Of a DNA stretch of 32,719 bases, positions 7,317 to 16,527 are shown one piece after another. The stretch is from an uncultured archaeon. Lineage in GTDB: Archaea; Nanobdellota; Nanobdellia; Pacearchaeales; GW2011-AR1. The stretch spans positions 1-32,719 of the forward strand of contig CALJLT010000045.1 in the NCBI GenBank assembly GCA_937982425.1, in the 5' to 3' direction. The notes beneath the pieces were generated by a model, which ran no database searches, was not told the origin of the DNA, and worked only from the letters and a program-made list of their open reading frames with translations. The translations under genes and the position numbers were made by a program. Each line of letters starts with the position of its first letter. Within the stretch, counting starts at the first letter, position 1.

Positions 7317-7808
7317 ATGGCAGATATATTTGATTGTAATACTTTTTGTAACAAGTGCAATAGAAAAATGGAACCTTTGCTTATTTCTAAGAATGGTTTT
7401 AACCTTAGAGCAAAAAAATGTAAAAATTGCGGTTCTTTGGCTTTGCATCCTGTTGATAAAGTTGAATATGAGAATTATATGAGGCTTAAACAAAAAGAAT
7501 ATTCTGTTAAAATGAGGATGGTTGGAAATTCTTATGCCGTTTCAATTCCGAGAGAGATTGTAGATTTTATGAAAGAACAAGAAAGAATGATAAACGACAT
7601 GGTTCGTCTTTCGTTTGAAAATACAGGAAGATTAAGTTTAATGTTCAATACACCTGAAAATACAAATTCAAATGCAAGAGTTATTAAAGCAAGGGAAATT
7701 AAAGTTGTTAAAAACAATAAGCCGGTAATTCATACTCGGGAATTTTCTGATTCGGCCCATCCAGAGAGAAATAAAAAACAGATAATCGAGGAAAATGAAG
7801 ATGAATAA
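7317..7808 (+). CDS. Zinc-ribbon plus AbrB/SpoVT-like domain protein
   Basis: A 163-residue cytoplasmic protein. The N-terminus is a zinc ribbon (C11-x2-C14 and C35-x2-C38, with an extra C7). Residues about 63-110 fit a swapped-hairpin AbrB/MazE fold (VKMRMVGNSYAVSIPREIV, then a strand near RLSLMF). The C-terminal 50 residues are polar and probably disordered. AbrB-like domains bind DNA as dimers, so it may be a regulator. The last 14 bases overlap the CDC48 start, suggesting translational coupling. Its own promoter contains a palindrome (7295-7316) that may be its binding site. It could alternatively be an adaptor for CDC48; the overlap supports a functional link without proving it. Confidence 0.75.
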   Translation: MADIFDCNTFCNKCNRKMEPLLISKNGFNLRAKKCKNCGSLALHPVDKVEYENYMRLKQKEYSVKMRMVGNSYAVSIPREIVDFMKEQERMINDMVRLSFENTGRLSLMFNTPENTNSNARVIKAREIKVVKNNKPVIHTREFSDSAHPERNKKQIIEENEDE

Positions 7809-10119
7809 AAAAGAAAAAAATAACAAAGAGTCAGTTAAGTTGAAAGTTAGCGAAGCTTTACAGGATGATGCATATAAGGGAATTGCTAGGATTGATTTGG
7901 ATTTGATGAAAGAGCTTAATGTTAAGAGAGGAGAGTTTATTTCTATCAAAGGTTCAAGAGAAACAGTTGTTATTGCCGATAGGTCTTATCCTGCCGACGT
8001 TGGAGAGGGAATTATTAGGATGGATGGAATTCTTAGAAGAAATGCAGGTGTTTCAATAGGAGAAGAAGTTGAAGTCAAAAGAGCTCAAGTTAAAGAAGCA
8101 AAAAAAATTACTATTGCTCCAGCTCAGAAAGGAATTATGGTTCAAGGAGATTCTGAAAGTTTGAAAAGAGGGTTATTAGGAAGAGCAGTAATTAAAGGAG
8201 ATTTGGTGGTTTTTGGAGGAGTTCAAAGAAGGAAAGATTTAATGAGTGAGGACTTTGGAGATTTTGGGGATATTTTTGGAAATTTAGAGAATCTTTTTGG
8301 AGGAATGGGTTTTGGAAATTTGGGAGGAGGAATTTCTCAAATAAAATTTTCAGTTGTTTCAGCTAATCCAAATGGTCCGGTTGTTATAACAGAAAATACT
8401 GAAATAATTTTGAATTCAAAAGCAGTTGAAGATATTGGTTCAAAAATTCCTACAATTAATTATGAAGATATTGGAGGATTGAGCGAAGAAATTAAAAAAA
8501 TTAGAGAAATGGTTGAAATTCCTATGAAACATCCAGAAATCTTTAACAAATTAGGAGTTAGTCCTCCTAAAGGAGTTTTGTTGCATGGCCCTCCTGGAAC
8601 AGGTAAAACTTTGTTAGCGAAAGCAGTTGCAACAGAAACAGATTCACATTTTATTTTGTTAAATGGGCCAGAAATAATGAGTAAATTTTATGGAGAATCT
8701 GAAAAGAAAATTAGAACAATTTTTGAGGAGGCGGAAAAAAATGCTCCTGCAATAATTTTTATAGATGAGATTGACGCTATTGCTCCTAAAAGAGAGGATG
8801 TTCAAGGAGAAGTTGAAAGAAGAGTTGTTTCCCAATTGTTAACTATGATGGATGGACTGAATGCAAGAGGAAAAGTAATAGTTATTGGAGCAACTAATAG
8901 AGTAAATTCTATTGATCCTGCTTTGCGTAGACCTGGAAGATTCGATAGAGAAATTGAAATTGGGGTTCCAGATAAAAAAGGAAGATTGGCTATTTTGAAA
9001 ATCCATACAAGAGGGATGCCTTTGGTAAAGGGAGTGGATTTGGAAAAAATAGCTAGTTTAACTCATGGGTTTGTTGGTGCAGATTTAGAATCTTTAACAA
9101 AGGAAGCGGCCATGAATGTACTAAGAAAAAATTTGAACAAGATTAAAATTGATGATGATAAAATTTCTCCTGAGATTTTGGAAAAATTAGTAGTAAGACA
9201 AGAAGATTTCTTAGATGCTTTAAAGACAGTTAGGCCTTCTGCAATGAGGGAAGTTTTAGTTGAAACTCCTAATATTGGTTGGAGCGATATAGGAGGATTA
9301 GATAAAATAAAACAAGATTTACAAGAAGCTGTTGAATGGCCCATGAAATTTCCTGAAAGTTTTAAGAGAATGGGAATAAGGCCTTCGAGAGGAATTTTGT
9401 TGTATGGACCCCCTGGAACAGGTAAAACTTTGTTAGCTAAAGCGGTTGCGAAAGAGGCAGAAGCGAATTTCATTCAAATAAAAGGACCTTCTTTATTATC
9501 CATGTGGGTTGGAAAATCAGAAGAAGGAGTTAGGAAGATTTTTGAAAAAGCAAGACAGGTTTCTCCTTGTATTGTTTTCTTTGATGAGATAGATTCTTTA
9601 GCCGGAAAAAGAGGAGTAGATTATGGTCAAAAAGTTACCGAGAGAGTTTTAAATCAAATGCTTGCAGAAATGGATGGATTGGAACAAATGAATGATGTTC
9701 TTGTTTTAGCTGCAACAAATAGACCAGATATGTTGGATACAGCTTTACTTCGTCCTGGAAGATTTGATAAAATTTTACTTGTGAATGCTCCAACTGAAGA
9801 AGGTAGAAAAAATATTCTTAATATTCACACAAAAAATATGCCGTTAGGAAAGGGAGTTGATTTGGATTTAATTGCGAAAGAAACAGAGGGATATACTGGT
9901 GCGGATTTAGAAGCCCTTGTTCGTGAAGCGGCAATGGTTTCTCTAAGGGAAGATATAGAATCCAAAGAAGTGAAGAAGAAACATTTTGAAGAAGCGATGA
10001 AGAAAGTTAGCCCCAGCGTTACTAAACAATCAATTTCTTTTTATAAAAAGATCGAAGAAAATTTCTTGAATAAAGCAAAATCTGCACTTCCTACAGATAA
10101 TGGAAGCTATTTGGGATAA
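7795..10119 (+). CDS. cdc48: CDC48/p97-type AAA+ ATPase
   Basis: A 774-residue double AAA+ unfoldase. The N-domain (about 13-205) is followed by D1 and D2. D1 has Walker A GPPGTGKT at 265-272, Walker B IIFIDEID at about 320-327 and the GATNR sensor. D2 has Walker A at 538-545 and Walker B VFFDEID at 594-600. RRPGRFD and LRPGRFD arginine-finger boxes are present in both. It extracts and unfolds proteins from complexes and may feed the proteasome. No C-terminal HbYX motif is seen (the end is NGSYLG). Unusual is a Gly/Phe/Asp-rich stretch at about 151-179 inside the N-domain, between the double-psi barrel and the second beta domain, where archaeal homologues usually have a short linker. ATG at 7801 is an alternative start. 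It overlaps the AbrB-like gene by 14 bases. Confidence 0.97.
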   Translation: MKMNKKEKNNKESVKLKVSEALQDDAYKGIARIDLDLMKELNVKRGEFISIKGSRETVVIADRSYPADVGEGIIRMDGILRRNAGVSIGEEVEVKRAQVKEAKKITIAPAQKGIMVQGDSESLKRGLLGRAVIKGDLVVFGGVQRRKDLMSEDFGDFGDIFGNLENLFGGMGFGNLGGGISQIKFSVVSANPNGPVVITENTEIILNSKAVEDIGSKIPTINYEDIGGLSEEIKKIREMVEIPMKHPEIFNKLGVSPPKGVLLHGPPGTGKTLLAKAVATETDSHFILLNGPEIMSKFYGESEKKIRTIFEEAEKNAPAIIFIDEIDAIAPKREDVQGEVERRVVSQLLTMMDGLNARGKVIVIGATNRVNSIDPALRRPGRFDREIEIGVPDKKGRLAILKIHTRGMPLVKGVDLEKIASLTHGFVGADLESLTKEAAMNVLRKNLNKIKIDDDKISPEILEKLVVRQEDFLDALKTVRPSAMREVLVETPNIGWSDIGGLDKIKQDLQEAVEWPMKFPESFKRMGIRPSRGILLYGPPGTGKTLLAKAVAKEAEANFIQIKGPSLLSMWVGKSEEGVRKIFEKARQVSPCIVFFDEIDSLAGKRGVDYGQKVTERVLNQMLAEMDGLEQMNDVLVLAATNRPDMLDTALLRPGRFDKILLVNAPTEEGRKNILNIHTKNMPLGKGVDLDLIAKETEGYTGADLEALVREAAMVSLREDIESKEVKKKHFEEAMKKVSPSVTKQSISFYKKIEENFLNKAKSALPTDNGSYLG

Positions 10120-10148
10120 CTTTTTAAATAGAGTTTTTTTATTTTTTT

Positions 10149-10691
10149 ATGGCAAAGTTAAAATTTAATCCGGAAAAATTATGGTTTCATTATGATAGAC
10201 CACTTTCTTCTTCAGGAATGGAATCAAATATTTATTCAATTGGAAATGGGTTAGTTGGAAAGTGTTTGAAAGGAGAAGATTTTTTGTTAAAAGGGGATTC
10301 TGTTGAAGAGATTTTAAAGTATGAAGATAAAGTTTCGCAAGAATCATTTAAAGAAAGAATTTCGGTTCCTCAACCATATGGGGTTTTTTTAATTAGGGAG
10401 AGAAATACAGGGGAATTTTTTCCTACTTTTGTTATGCAGAAAATTTTTAGTTTGGAACCTTTTTATTGGAGTTTAAAAGATATAAGGAAAATAGAAGAAG
10501 ATTCACGTTTGGAAATTGAAAAAGCAAAAAGTTTAGGTTTTATACCTTCTCTTGATTCGGGAGAATTTGCTAATGTAATTTATGGTAAAATAGATCCTTC
10601 TTTTAAGAGAAATAAGGTTTTTCTTAATGATTTTAGGTATTGGAAAAATGAAAAACTAGGTTTAATACCTCCAAAACCGATGATTTTTTAA
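10149..10691 (+). CDS. Small protein kinase-like fold protein, copy 1
   Basis: A 180-residue cytoplasmic protein I do not recognise by family. It appears paralogous to the next gene and shows a shrunken kinase-like layout. A Gly/Ser-rich loop (SSSGMESNIYSIGNG, about 20-34) is followed by K38 in VGK, acidic helix residues E53-E54, a hinge-like PTFVMQKI (92-99) and a late D136...N142 segment (SLDSGEFANVIY). D161 follows in FLNDF, where the DFG aspartate would lie. The spacing is looser than in copy 2, so it may be inactive or bind a nucleotide or small ligand. A TATA element (TTTTTAAATAG, about 10122-10132) gives it its own leaderless promoter after CDC48. Confidence 0.65.
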   Translation: MAKLKFNPEKLWFHYDRPLSSSGMESNIYSIGNGLVGKCLKGEDFLLKGDSVEEILKYEDKVSQESFKERISVPQPYGVFLIRERNTGEFFPTFVMQKIFSLEPFYWSLKDIRKIEEDSRLEIEKAKSLGFIPSLDSGEFANVIYGKIDPSFKRNKVFLNDFRYWKNEKLGLIPPKPMIF

Positions 10692-10725
10692 AAAAATATT
10701 TAAATGCAGGTTATAATTTCTATTC

Positions 10726-11259
10726 ATGCAAAAAAAATTTTATGTTAATTTTTTAACTCGAATTAGGGGAAAGGGAAATTTAGGGAAAGTTTATTCTTTT
10801 GGGCAAGGATTAGCCGGAAAAATAATTCCTGGTTTTGATTATGATTCTTCAAAAAGGATGCTATCAATAGAATATCTCAAGGCTATTGAAGCCATTTCTA
10901 GAGGATTAAAGTTACCTAAATATGAAGGTCTTTCTGATTTATTTAATTTTAAGAATTTTAAAAAGATGCCTGTTTTACTTATGAGGGATTTAGGTTCTAA
11001 ATCTTTAGATAATTTATTTGGAGAGGAGTTTGATCTTGCGATGGAATCTAGGAAAAGTCAACTTGAACTGGCTAAAAAAAAGGGAGTTTGTATTTATGAT
11101 CCTTTTTTATCTAATTCAGTTTGGGTGCCGGAAGAAAATCAAACTTATTTTGTAGATCCGTATCATTGGAGTTTTTTGGATATTCCTAATTCTAAGAAAA
11201 GTCAAAGTATACCTATTTTTAATTTTGAAGACGAAAGATTTTCTGAATTTGAATTTTAA
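10726..11259 (+). CDS. Small protein kinase-like fold protein, copy 2
   Basis: A 177-residue paralogue of the preceding protein with a clearer kinase-like set. The Gly-rich loop G15-K-G-N-L-G20-K-V-Y is followed by K32 (AGKI), a helix acid E49, and a hinge-like PVLLMRDLG (82-90). The loop D125-P-F-L-S-N130 keeps the HRD-type D-to-N spacing of five, and D144 (YFVDP) sits 14 residues on, at the DFG aspartate position. The His of HRD and the Gly of DFG are missing, and most of the C-lobe is absent. It may be a minimal kinase/phosphotransferase or a pseudokinase. A TATA box (ATATTTAAATG, about 10697-10706) supports the start. Its stop codon overlaps the convergent map stop through a shared TTAA. 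Confidence 0.65.
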   Translation: MQKKFYVNFLTRIRGKGNLGKVYSFGQGLAGKIIPGFDYDSSKRMLSIEYLKAIEAISRGLKLPKYEGLSDLFNFKNFKKMPVLLMRDLGSKSLDNLFGEEFDLAMESRKSQLELAKKKGVCIYDPFLSNSVWVPEENQTYFVDPYHWSFLDIPNSKKSQSIPIFNFEDERFSEFEF

Positions 11260-12137
11260 TCCTTTGTAGTTATGATAACTTTATCTTCTTCTATTAAAAA
11301 AGTATTTTCTGCTTGAGATACTTTTGCTCCCGAGGATTCAATTAACTGGTTAAATTGGTGAAGATTTCCATTTTGTTCTAATTGTTTTAATCCTAAAAGC
11401 GCTTTATTTCCAAATTCATCAATTAACCATCTTGAAGCAAAAGGAAGTGTTTGAAAATTGTCTTCAATTACGTTTAAAATTTCCCTTGCTAAGGGGCTTC
11501 TAATATTTTTGTTGCTTACTAAAATATAAATTCCAGAAGGTTTTCCATCGTGAACTCTTCCAATCCCGCTTGTAGCAAAAGGTTCTATTGCAAATGCGCC
11601 TTTTCCTATTTTTTTATTTGATCCATTATCGATATTTGGAATTGAAATTCCTTCGTGCAAATCATATTCTCCTAAAGAGTGTCCAGATAAATTAGAAATT
11701 GGATTAAATCCTAAACTTTTTATTGTTTCTGAAACCAATTTTCCTATTTTTGATAGATGCATCTCTTTGGAAATATTTTTTTCAACTATTTCTAATGCTT
11801 TTTTTGAAGCTTCAATTAATTTTTTATTCTCTTCAGAATTTTCCAAATCTAGGGTAAATGCAGTATCTGCTATCCATCCATCTATATGCACCCCTAAATC
11901 CACCTTTAGTAAACCTTTTGCTAAATTTTTATCGTCGTAAGAAGGAGTGTAATGTGCTGCAATTTCATTTATTGAAAGATTTACAGGAAATGCGGGAAAT
12001 CCCCCTAATTCTATGATTTTGTCTTCAATTAAATTTGCAATTTCTAAAAGAGGCATGTCTTTTTTGATTATATTTTTTGCGTATATTTTTGCTTTTTTTG
12101 CAATTTCTCCTGCTTGAACTATTTTTTGTTTTTCCAT
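11256..12137 (-). CDS. map: Methionine aminopeptidase, type II
   Basis: A 293-residue cytoplasmic pita-bread metallopeptidase that removes initiator methionine from nascent proteins. The conserved substrate His H62 (AAHYTP) is present. All five metal ligands can be placed: D80 and D91 (VDLGVHIDG...IADTA), H153 (SGHSLGEY), E185 (FAIEPFA) and E277 (AENTF). The insert between H153 and E185 and the ADTA/SGH signatures fit archaeal/eukaryotic type II. The start lies one base after the polB stop, so the two form a tight two-gene operon. The usual EHT around the last ligand is ENT here. Confidence 0.95.
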   Translation of the reverse strand: MEKQKIVQAGEIAKKAKIYAKNIIKKDMPLLEIANLIEDKIIELGGFPAFPVNLSINEIAAHYTPSYDDKNLAKGLLKVDLGVHIDGWIADTAFTLDLENSEENKKLIEASKKALEIVEKNISKEMHLSKIGKLVSETIKSLGFNPISNLSGHSLGEYDLHEGISIPNIDNGSNKKIGKGAFAIEPFATSGIGRVHDGKPSGIYILVSNKNIRSPLAREILNVIEDNFQTLPFASRWLIDEFGNKALLGLKQLEQNGNLHQFNQLIESSGAKVSQAENTFLIEEDKVIITTKD

Positions 12138-12138
12138 C

Positions 12139-14595
12139 TTAAAACCATTTCTTTAAATCTTCTTGTTTTTGTCCTTTTATTAATTCTTCTGAATTTATGT
12201 TAAAAATATGAAAAATGTTTTCTACAGAGGGAATTATCTGTTTTTCTAAGTAGTAATCTATATCATAATTTCCTTTTTCATCTGGAAGTTTTACCTTTTC
12301 TCTTACTAATTTTCCTTTTTCATCTGAAATATAATATTCTATTAAACCTCCTTCAGAAATAGGAATTTGTCTTTCTTTCATTTTTTTTGCAGCAATGACG
12401 TGAGGAGATATTGATTTGTATTCCGAAATCTCTTTTTTTAATTGAGTTTTAATTATCAAATCTTCTTTTTTTACATTTCTTTTTTTTATTTTTTCAATAA
12501 TTTTTTTTGTATATTCTAATGCCTTTTTTTCATTTCCTTCTTCAAGAATTAATCTTAATACTTTGTCTTGTGTTTCTCTTGAAAGCTTACACCAATCCCT
12601 TCTTACCGTTTCGAAACCCCTTATTTTTAACCGATTATTTTCGTCGATAAGGGCATATTTTTTTTTCGCACCAGTTTTTCCAGAACGAGTTGTTACCCAT
12701 ATACCTCTTTTAAAAAAATCTTCTAATTCTAAATGCATAACTCCAGGTAATTCTTTGTTTAATTTTTCTAGAAGATCCATTATATCTTTTTTTGATCCTT
12801 GTCCTCTTTCAAAAGCTACGGAATCTGTATCCCCGTAAATAACATTATAACCAGCATTTTTTATTTTTGAAATTATTTCTTTGTTGTATTTTCTTACAAA
12901 AGCAAGAATAGAAGAAGAAGCTTCACGAGAATTATATCTGGCACCAAAAAAAGCAATGTATCCGTGTGCAGACGCAGAAAGCAACTTGAAAGCGTTACTT
13001 CTTGCTAAAGTTATTCTATCGGGATTTTTTTTATATTCTTCTTTGTATTGTTTTCTTTTTTCAAATATCTCTCTTAATAATTCTGGAAAAAAACTTTTGT
13101 CTTTTTTGAAATAAAATATGTTTTTTTTCCCTCCTATTTCTATTTCCGGAGAAGGATGAGAGTTTTTCTTTTCTTTAGTTAAATTTTCTTTTGAAATGTT
13201 GTGGGTAATTATAATTGATGTATGCATTGAAGTGAAGTCAAACATCACGATGTTTTCATAAATTCCGGGTTTTGGTTCATATACAAATGCACCTTCGACA
13301 CTTCCATAATTTCTTCTTTCGGTAATTTCTTCTTGAGAAGGTTTTCTTTCTGGAATTTCATTGTATTTTTCAAGATTATGTAAGATGTATCCTTCTATTT
13401 GTTTTGAAAGGCCATTTCTAGAAATTTCAAATGCAGGTTCTTTTATTATCTTCGAAAATTCAAATAAATCTGGCCAAAATTTTTTAAATAAATTCAAGGC
13501 CAATTTAGAATCTTGTAAGTTGTACTCATAATATTTTTCCCAATCTTCTTTTGTTAATTTTGAAGAGTGAATAATTTTGAAATCTTTTTTATTCTCTCCT
13601 AAAAATTCCTTTGACACTTCGTTTAAAGAAAGGGTTTCAGATTGCATATATTGAGAATAAGTTGTCCTTATAAATTTTAATAAATCAACATGGACAATTC
13701 CTTTTATTCTTCCAGAAGGATTCATACCCCCAGATAATTTTGGCTCAGAAAAGTCAACCCCTAAAGAAAGTTGAACTTTTAATTTTTTAGCTCTTTCTTT
13801 TAGATAGGGTAGGTCAAATAAGTCTGAATTATATCCCACTAAAAAATCTGGGTTTTGCTTGGAAATATGTTCTGAAAATTTTTCTAAAAGTTCTCCCTCA
13901 TCTTTAACAAATTCAACATATTTTTTGTTGGTTTTTTGTTTTTTCCAAGTTATAACTTTTTGAAATTTTTCTCCATATAAAGAAATCATTAAAATTTCCC
14001 CCTTTCCAATTTCTAATGCGTCAGTTTCAATATCGTAAGCTAAAATTTTAGGATTAAATTTTTTTTCAATTATTTTTTTAAATGATTCTAAATGAATTAC
14101 AAAAGTTACATTTAAGGAATTATCAATTCCCCCAAATTCAGAGGAGTTATTTAGAACTTCCCCTTTTATTTTATACCATTGTAGAGGTTCTATTTTCTTT
14201 TCAATAATATAATGAGTTATTAAACCTAAATCGTATCCTCTCTTTTTTTGTATTAATTTTGAGTCTATTCTTTCTGAAATTTTTTGTAAATTTTTATAAT
14301 TTGAAGTGTAAATTTTTAGTGCATTTACTTCTTTACCTAAAAAGTTTTTTTTCTTTATTTCTATATTTTCAATTTTTATTTCTTTTTCTTCAAATTTTAT
14401 ATTTTTAATTTTTTCAATTAAAGAACCAATTTCTTCTTCATTCAAATTTTCCTTTAAAATTGCCCAAAAAAAAATATCGCAAGAATCAATTATGCATATT
14501 TTTTTTCCGTTTTGATCTCTTCCAAAAATTTGAATAAAATTTTTTTCTTGAAAATCAAAAGGATGGTAATCTAAGGGAATAAATTCAGTTTCCAT
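12139..14595 (-). CDS. polB: Family B DNA polymerase with 3'-5' exonuclease
   Basis: An 818-residue replicative-type polymerase. Exonuclease motifs are D188-I-E190, N256...D261 and Y358-x3-D362. Polymerase motif A starts at D453, motif B at K537 and motif C is YGD589-T-D591-S. KKKY (about 644-647) and a RGFETVRRDWC box (about 659-669) follow. The last eight residues, QEDLKKWF, form a PIP box for PCNA binding. Oddities: motif A reads DFTSMHTSII rather than DFxSLYPSII, putting H458 at the steric-gate Tyr position. Motif B reads KLLSASAHG rather than KxxxNSxYG, with A541 for Asn and H544 for Tyr. Motif C and both metal aspartates are intact, so it should be active. A TATA element (ACTATATATAATAAA, about 14613-14626) lies upstream; it is divergent from alaS and co-transcribed with map. 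Confidence 0.96.
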   Translation of the reverse strand: METEFIPLDYHPFDFQEKNFIQIFGRDQNGKKICIIDSCDIFFWAILKENLNEEEIGSLIEKIKNIKFEEKEIKIENIEIKKKNFLGKEVNALKIYTSNYKNLQKISERIDSKLIQKKRGYDLGLITHYIIEKKIEPLQWYKIKGEVLNNSSEFGGIDNSLNVTFVIHLESFKKIIEKKFNPKILAYDIETDALEIGKGEILMISLYGEKFQKVITWKKQKTNKKYVEFVKDEGELLEKFSEHISKQNPDFLVGYNSDLFDLPYLKERAKKLKVQLSLGVDFSEPKLSGGMNPSGRIKGIVHVDLLKFIRTTYSQYMQSETLSLNEVSKEFLGENKKDFKIIHSSKLTKEDWEKYYEYNLQDSKLALNLFKKFWPDLFEFSKIIKEPAFEISRNGLSKQIEGYILHNLEKYNEIPERKPSQEEITERRNYGSVEGAFVYEPKPGIYENIVMFDFTSMHTSIIITHNISKENLTKEKKNSHPSPEIEIGGKKNIFYFKKDKSFFPELLREIFEKRKQYKEEYKKNPDRITLARSNAFKLLSASAHGYIAFFGARYNSREASSSILAFVRKYNKEIISKIKNAGYNVIYGDTDSVAFERGQGSKKDIMDLLEKLNKELPGVMHLELEDFFKRGIWVTTRSGKTGAKKKYALIDENNRLKIRGFETVRRDWCKLSRETQDKVLRLILEEGNEKKALEYTKKIIEKIKKRNVKKEDLIIKTQLKKEISEYKSISPHVIAAKKMKERQIPISEGGLIEYYISDEKGKLVREKVKLPDEKGNYDIDYYLEKQIIPSVENIFHIFNINSEELIKGQKQEDLKKWF

Positions 14596-14724
14596 TTTTA
14601 ATTTATTAGGTTTATTATATATAGTTTATTTTCTTTATAAAATTAATACTTATAAAATGTTTTTTAAATTAAACAGCAAGGAATAACTTTTTATATTAGT
14701 TTCTTATTTTATATTAGATTTAGA

Positions 14725-16461
14725 ATGAAAAGAAAAGAATTAATAAAAAAGTACATAGATTTTTTTAAATCAAAAGGCCATGAGGAAATTCCTAACTATA
14801 GTTTAATTCCTGAAAATGATCCAACGGTCTTATTTATAATCGCAGGAATGCAACCAATTGTTCCGTATTTATTGGGGCAGAATCATCCATCAGGAAAGAG
14901 ATTAGTTAATGTTCAGAAGTGCATAAGAACTGTCGATATAGAGGAGGTAGGAGATGCATATCATCACACTTTTTTTGAAATGTTGGGTAATTGGTCATTG
15001 GGGGATTATTGGAAATCTGAAGCCATAAAATTAACTTTCGAATTTTTTACGAAAACTCTGAAAATTCCGCTTAATAAGTTGGCAGTTACTTGTTTTAAGG
15101 GCAATAAAAATTCTCCAAGAGATTTAGAATCTATTGAAATTTGGAAAAATTTAGGTATTCCAGAAAAAAGAATAGTCTTGCTTGAAGAAAATTGGTGGGG
15201 ACCTGCAGGACAAACAGGACCTTGTGGGCCAAATACGGAGATTTTTTACTGGAAATTAAATACTCCTGCTCCAGAAATTTTTGATCCAAAAGATGAAAAA
15301 AATTGGGTTGAATTAGGAAACGATGTTTTAATGGAATATGTAAAAAATAAGGAAGGTTATCTAAAAGCTAAGCAAAAAAATATTGATTTTGGAGGAGGAG
15401 TTGAAAGAACAATTGCAATCCTTCAAGGATTTGACGATAATTATCTTACTGAAGTTTGGAAACCAATAATCAAGGAGATTGAAAAATTATCAAATAAATC
15501 ATATTCTGAAAATAAGAGGGAAATGAGGATAATTGCAGACCACATCAAAGCTTCAATTTTTATAATTGCAGATGGAATTAGACCAAGTAATACTGAACAA
15601 GGATATATTTTACGAAGGTTAATTCGTAGAGCTATCCGTTATGGAAAATTAATTGGACTTGAAGATTTTACTAAAAAAGTGGCATATCCCGTATTTGAAA
15701 TTTACAAGGATTACAAACATTTAGAAGAAAATAAAGATAAAATCTTACAAGAATTGGAACAGGAAGAAAAAAAGTTTAATTTAACTTTAGAAAGAGGATT
15801 GAATGTATTCAAAAAAATAATTAAAGATAAAAAAGAAATTTCTGGAAAAAATACTTTTCTTTTATTTCAATCTTATGGGTTCCCAATAGAAATAACAGAA
15901 GAATTAGCAAAAGAAAAAAATATAAGAGTGAATATTTCTGATTTTGAAAAAGAGTTAGAAAAACACCAAGAACTTTCAAGAACAGCTTCTGTTGGAAAAT
16001 TTAAATCTGGATTACAAGATGATTCTGAAAAGACAACTAAATTGCATACCGCTTCGCATCTTCTTTTAGCAGCTTTAAAGAAAATTTTAAATGATTCTTC
16101 AATTCATCAGAAGGGTTCAAATATAACTCCAGAAAGGTTAAGATTGGATTTTAATTTTGATAGGAAATTAACAGATGAAGAAATAAAAAAAATTGAAGAA
16201 GAAGTTAATTCAAATATTAGAAAAGAATTGCCAGTAAAGCGTGAAGAAATGTCTTTGTCAGAAGCCAGAAAATACGGAGCAGAAGGAGTTTTTGAAACAA
16301 AATACGGAGATAAGGTTTCTGTGTATACTATTGGAAAAATTTCGAAGGAAATTTGTACTGGCCCTCATGTGGAAAATATAAAAGTATTGGGAAAATTTAA
16401 GATAAAAAAAGAAGAAAGTTCTTCTTCTGGAGTTAGGAGAATAAAGGCTGTTTTAGAGTAA
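14725..16461 (+). CDS. alaS: Alanyl-tRNA synthetase, short bacterial-type
   Basis: A 578-residue class II synthetase that charges tRNA-Ala. The catalytic domain (about 1-245) has motif 2-like QKCIRTVDIEEVG (64-76), FFEMLGNWSLGDYW (83-96) and a GPAGQTGPCGPNTEIFYW loop. A helical tRNA-binding domain follows (about 246-435). The editing domain (about 436-578) keeps all four zinc/catalytic positions: H441, H445, C544 and H548. The protein stops there; the C-Ala oligomerisation domain of ordinary ~870-residue enzymes is absent. The catalytic motifs read as bacterial AlaRS, not as the archaeal form (which I remember as ISQPCIR with a different core). This suggests gene transfer from a bacterium, perhaps one with similarly reduced enzymes. 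A TATA element is near 14699. Confidence 0.95.
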   Translation: MKRKELIKKYIDFFKSKGHEEIPNYSLIPENDPTVLFIIAGMQPIVPYLLGQNHPSGKRLVNVQKCIRTVDIEEVGDAYHHTFFEMLGNWSLGDYWKSEAIKLTFEFFTKTLKIPLNKLAVTCFKGNKNSPRDLESIEIWKNLGIPEKRIVLLEENWWGPAGQTGPCGPNTEIFYWKLNTPAPEIFDPKDEKNWVELGNDVLMEYVKNKEGYLKAKQKNIDFGGGVERTIAILQGFDDNYLTEVWKPIIKEIEKLSNKSYSENKREMRIIADHIKASIFIIADGIRPSNTEQGYILRRLIRRAIRYGKLIGLEDFTKKVAYPVFEIYKDYKHLEENKDKILQELEQEEKKFNLTLERGLNVFKKIIKDKKEISGKNTFLLFQSYGFPIEITEELAKEKNIRVNISDFEKELEKHQELSRTASVGKFKSGLQDDSEKTTKLHTASHLLLAALKKILNDSSIHQKGSNITPERLRLDFNFDRKLTDEEIKKIEEEVNSNIRKELPVKREEMSLSEARKYGAEGVFETKYGDKVSVYTIGKISKEICTGPHVENIKVLGKFKIKKEESSSSGVRRIKAVLE

Positions 16462-16481
16462 TTTAGATCTTAGAGTAATTT
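16453..16481 (+). repeat. Short direct repeat spanning the alaS stop codon
   Basis: TTAGAGTAATTT occurs at 16453-16464 and again at 16470-16481. It duplicates the last codons and stop of alaS in the 3' flank, 17 bases apart. It looks like a local slippage duplication and has no obvious role. Confidence 0.6.
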
Positions 16482-16527
16482 TAATCTGTCAATAAAGTTT
16501 TATATACTTTAAATTTTAAATTACCTT

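Noticed and set aside
9063..9473. Minus-strand 136-residue frame inside cdc48
   Set aside because: Antisense to a fully conserved AAA+ region, with no promoter and no recognisable domain.
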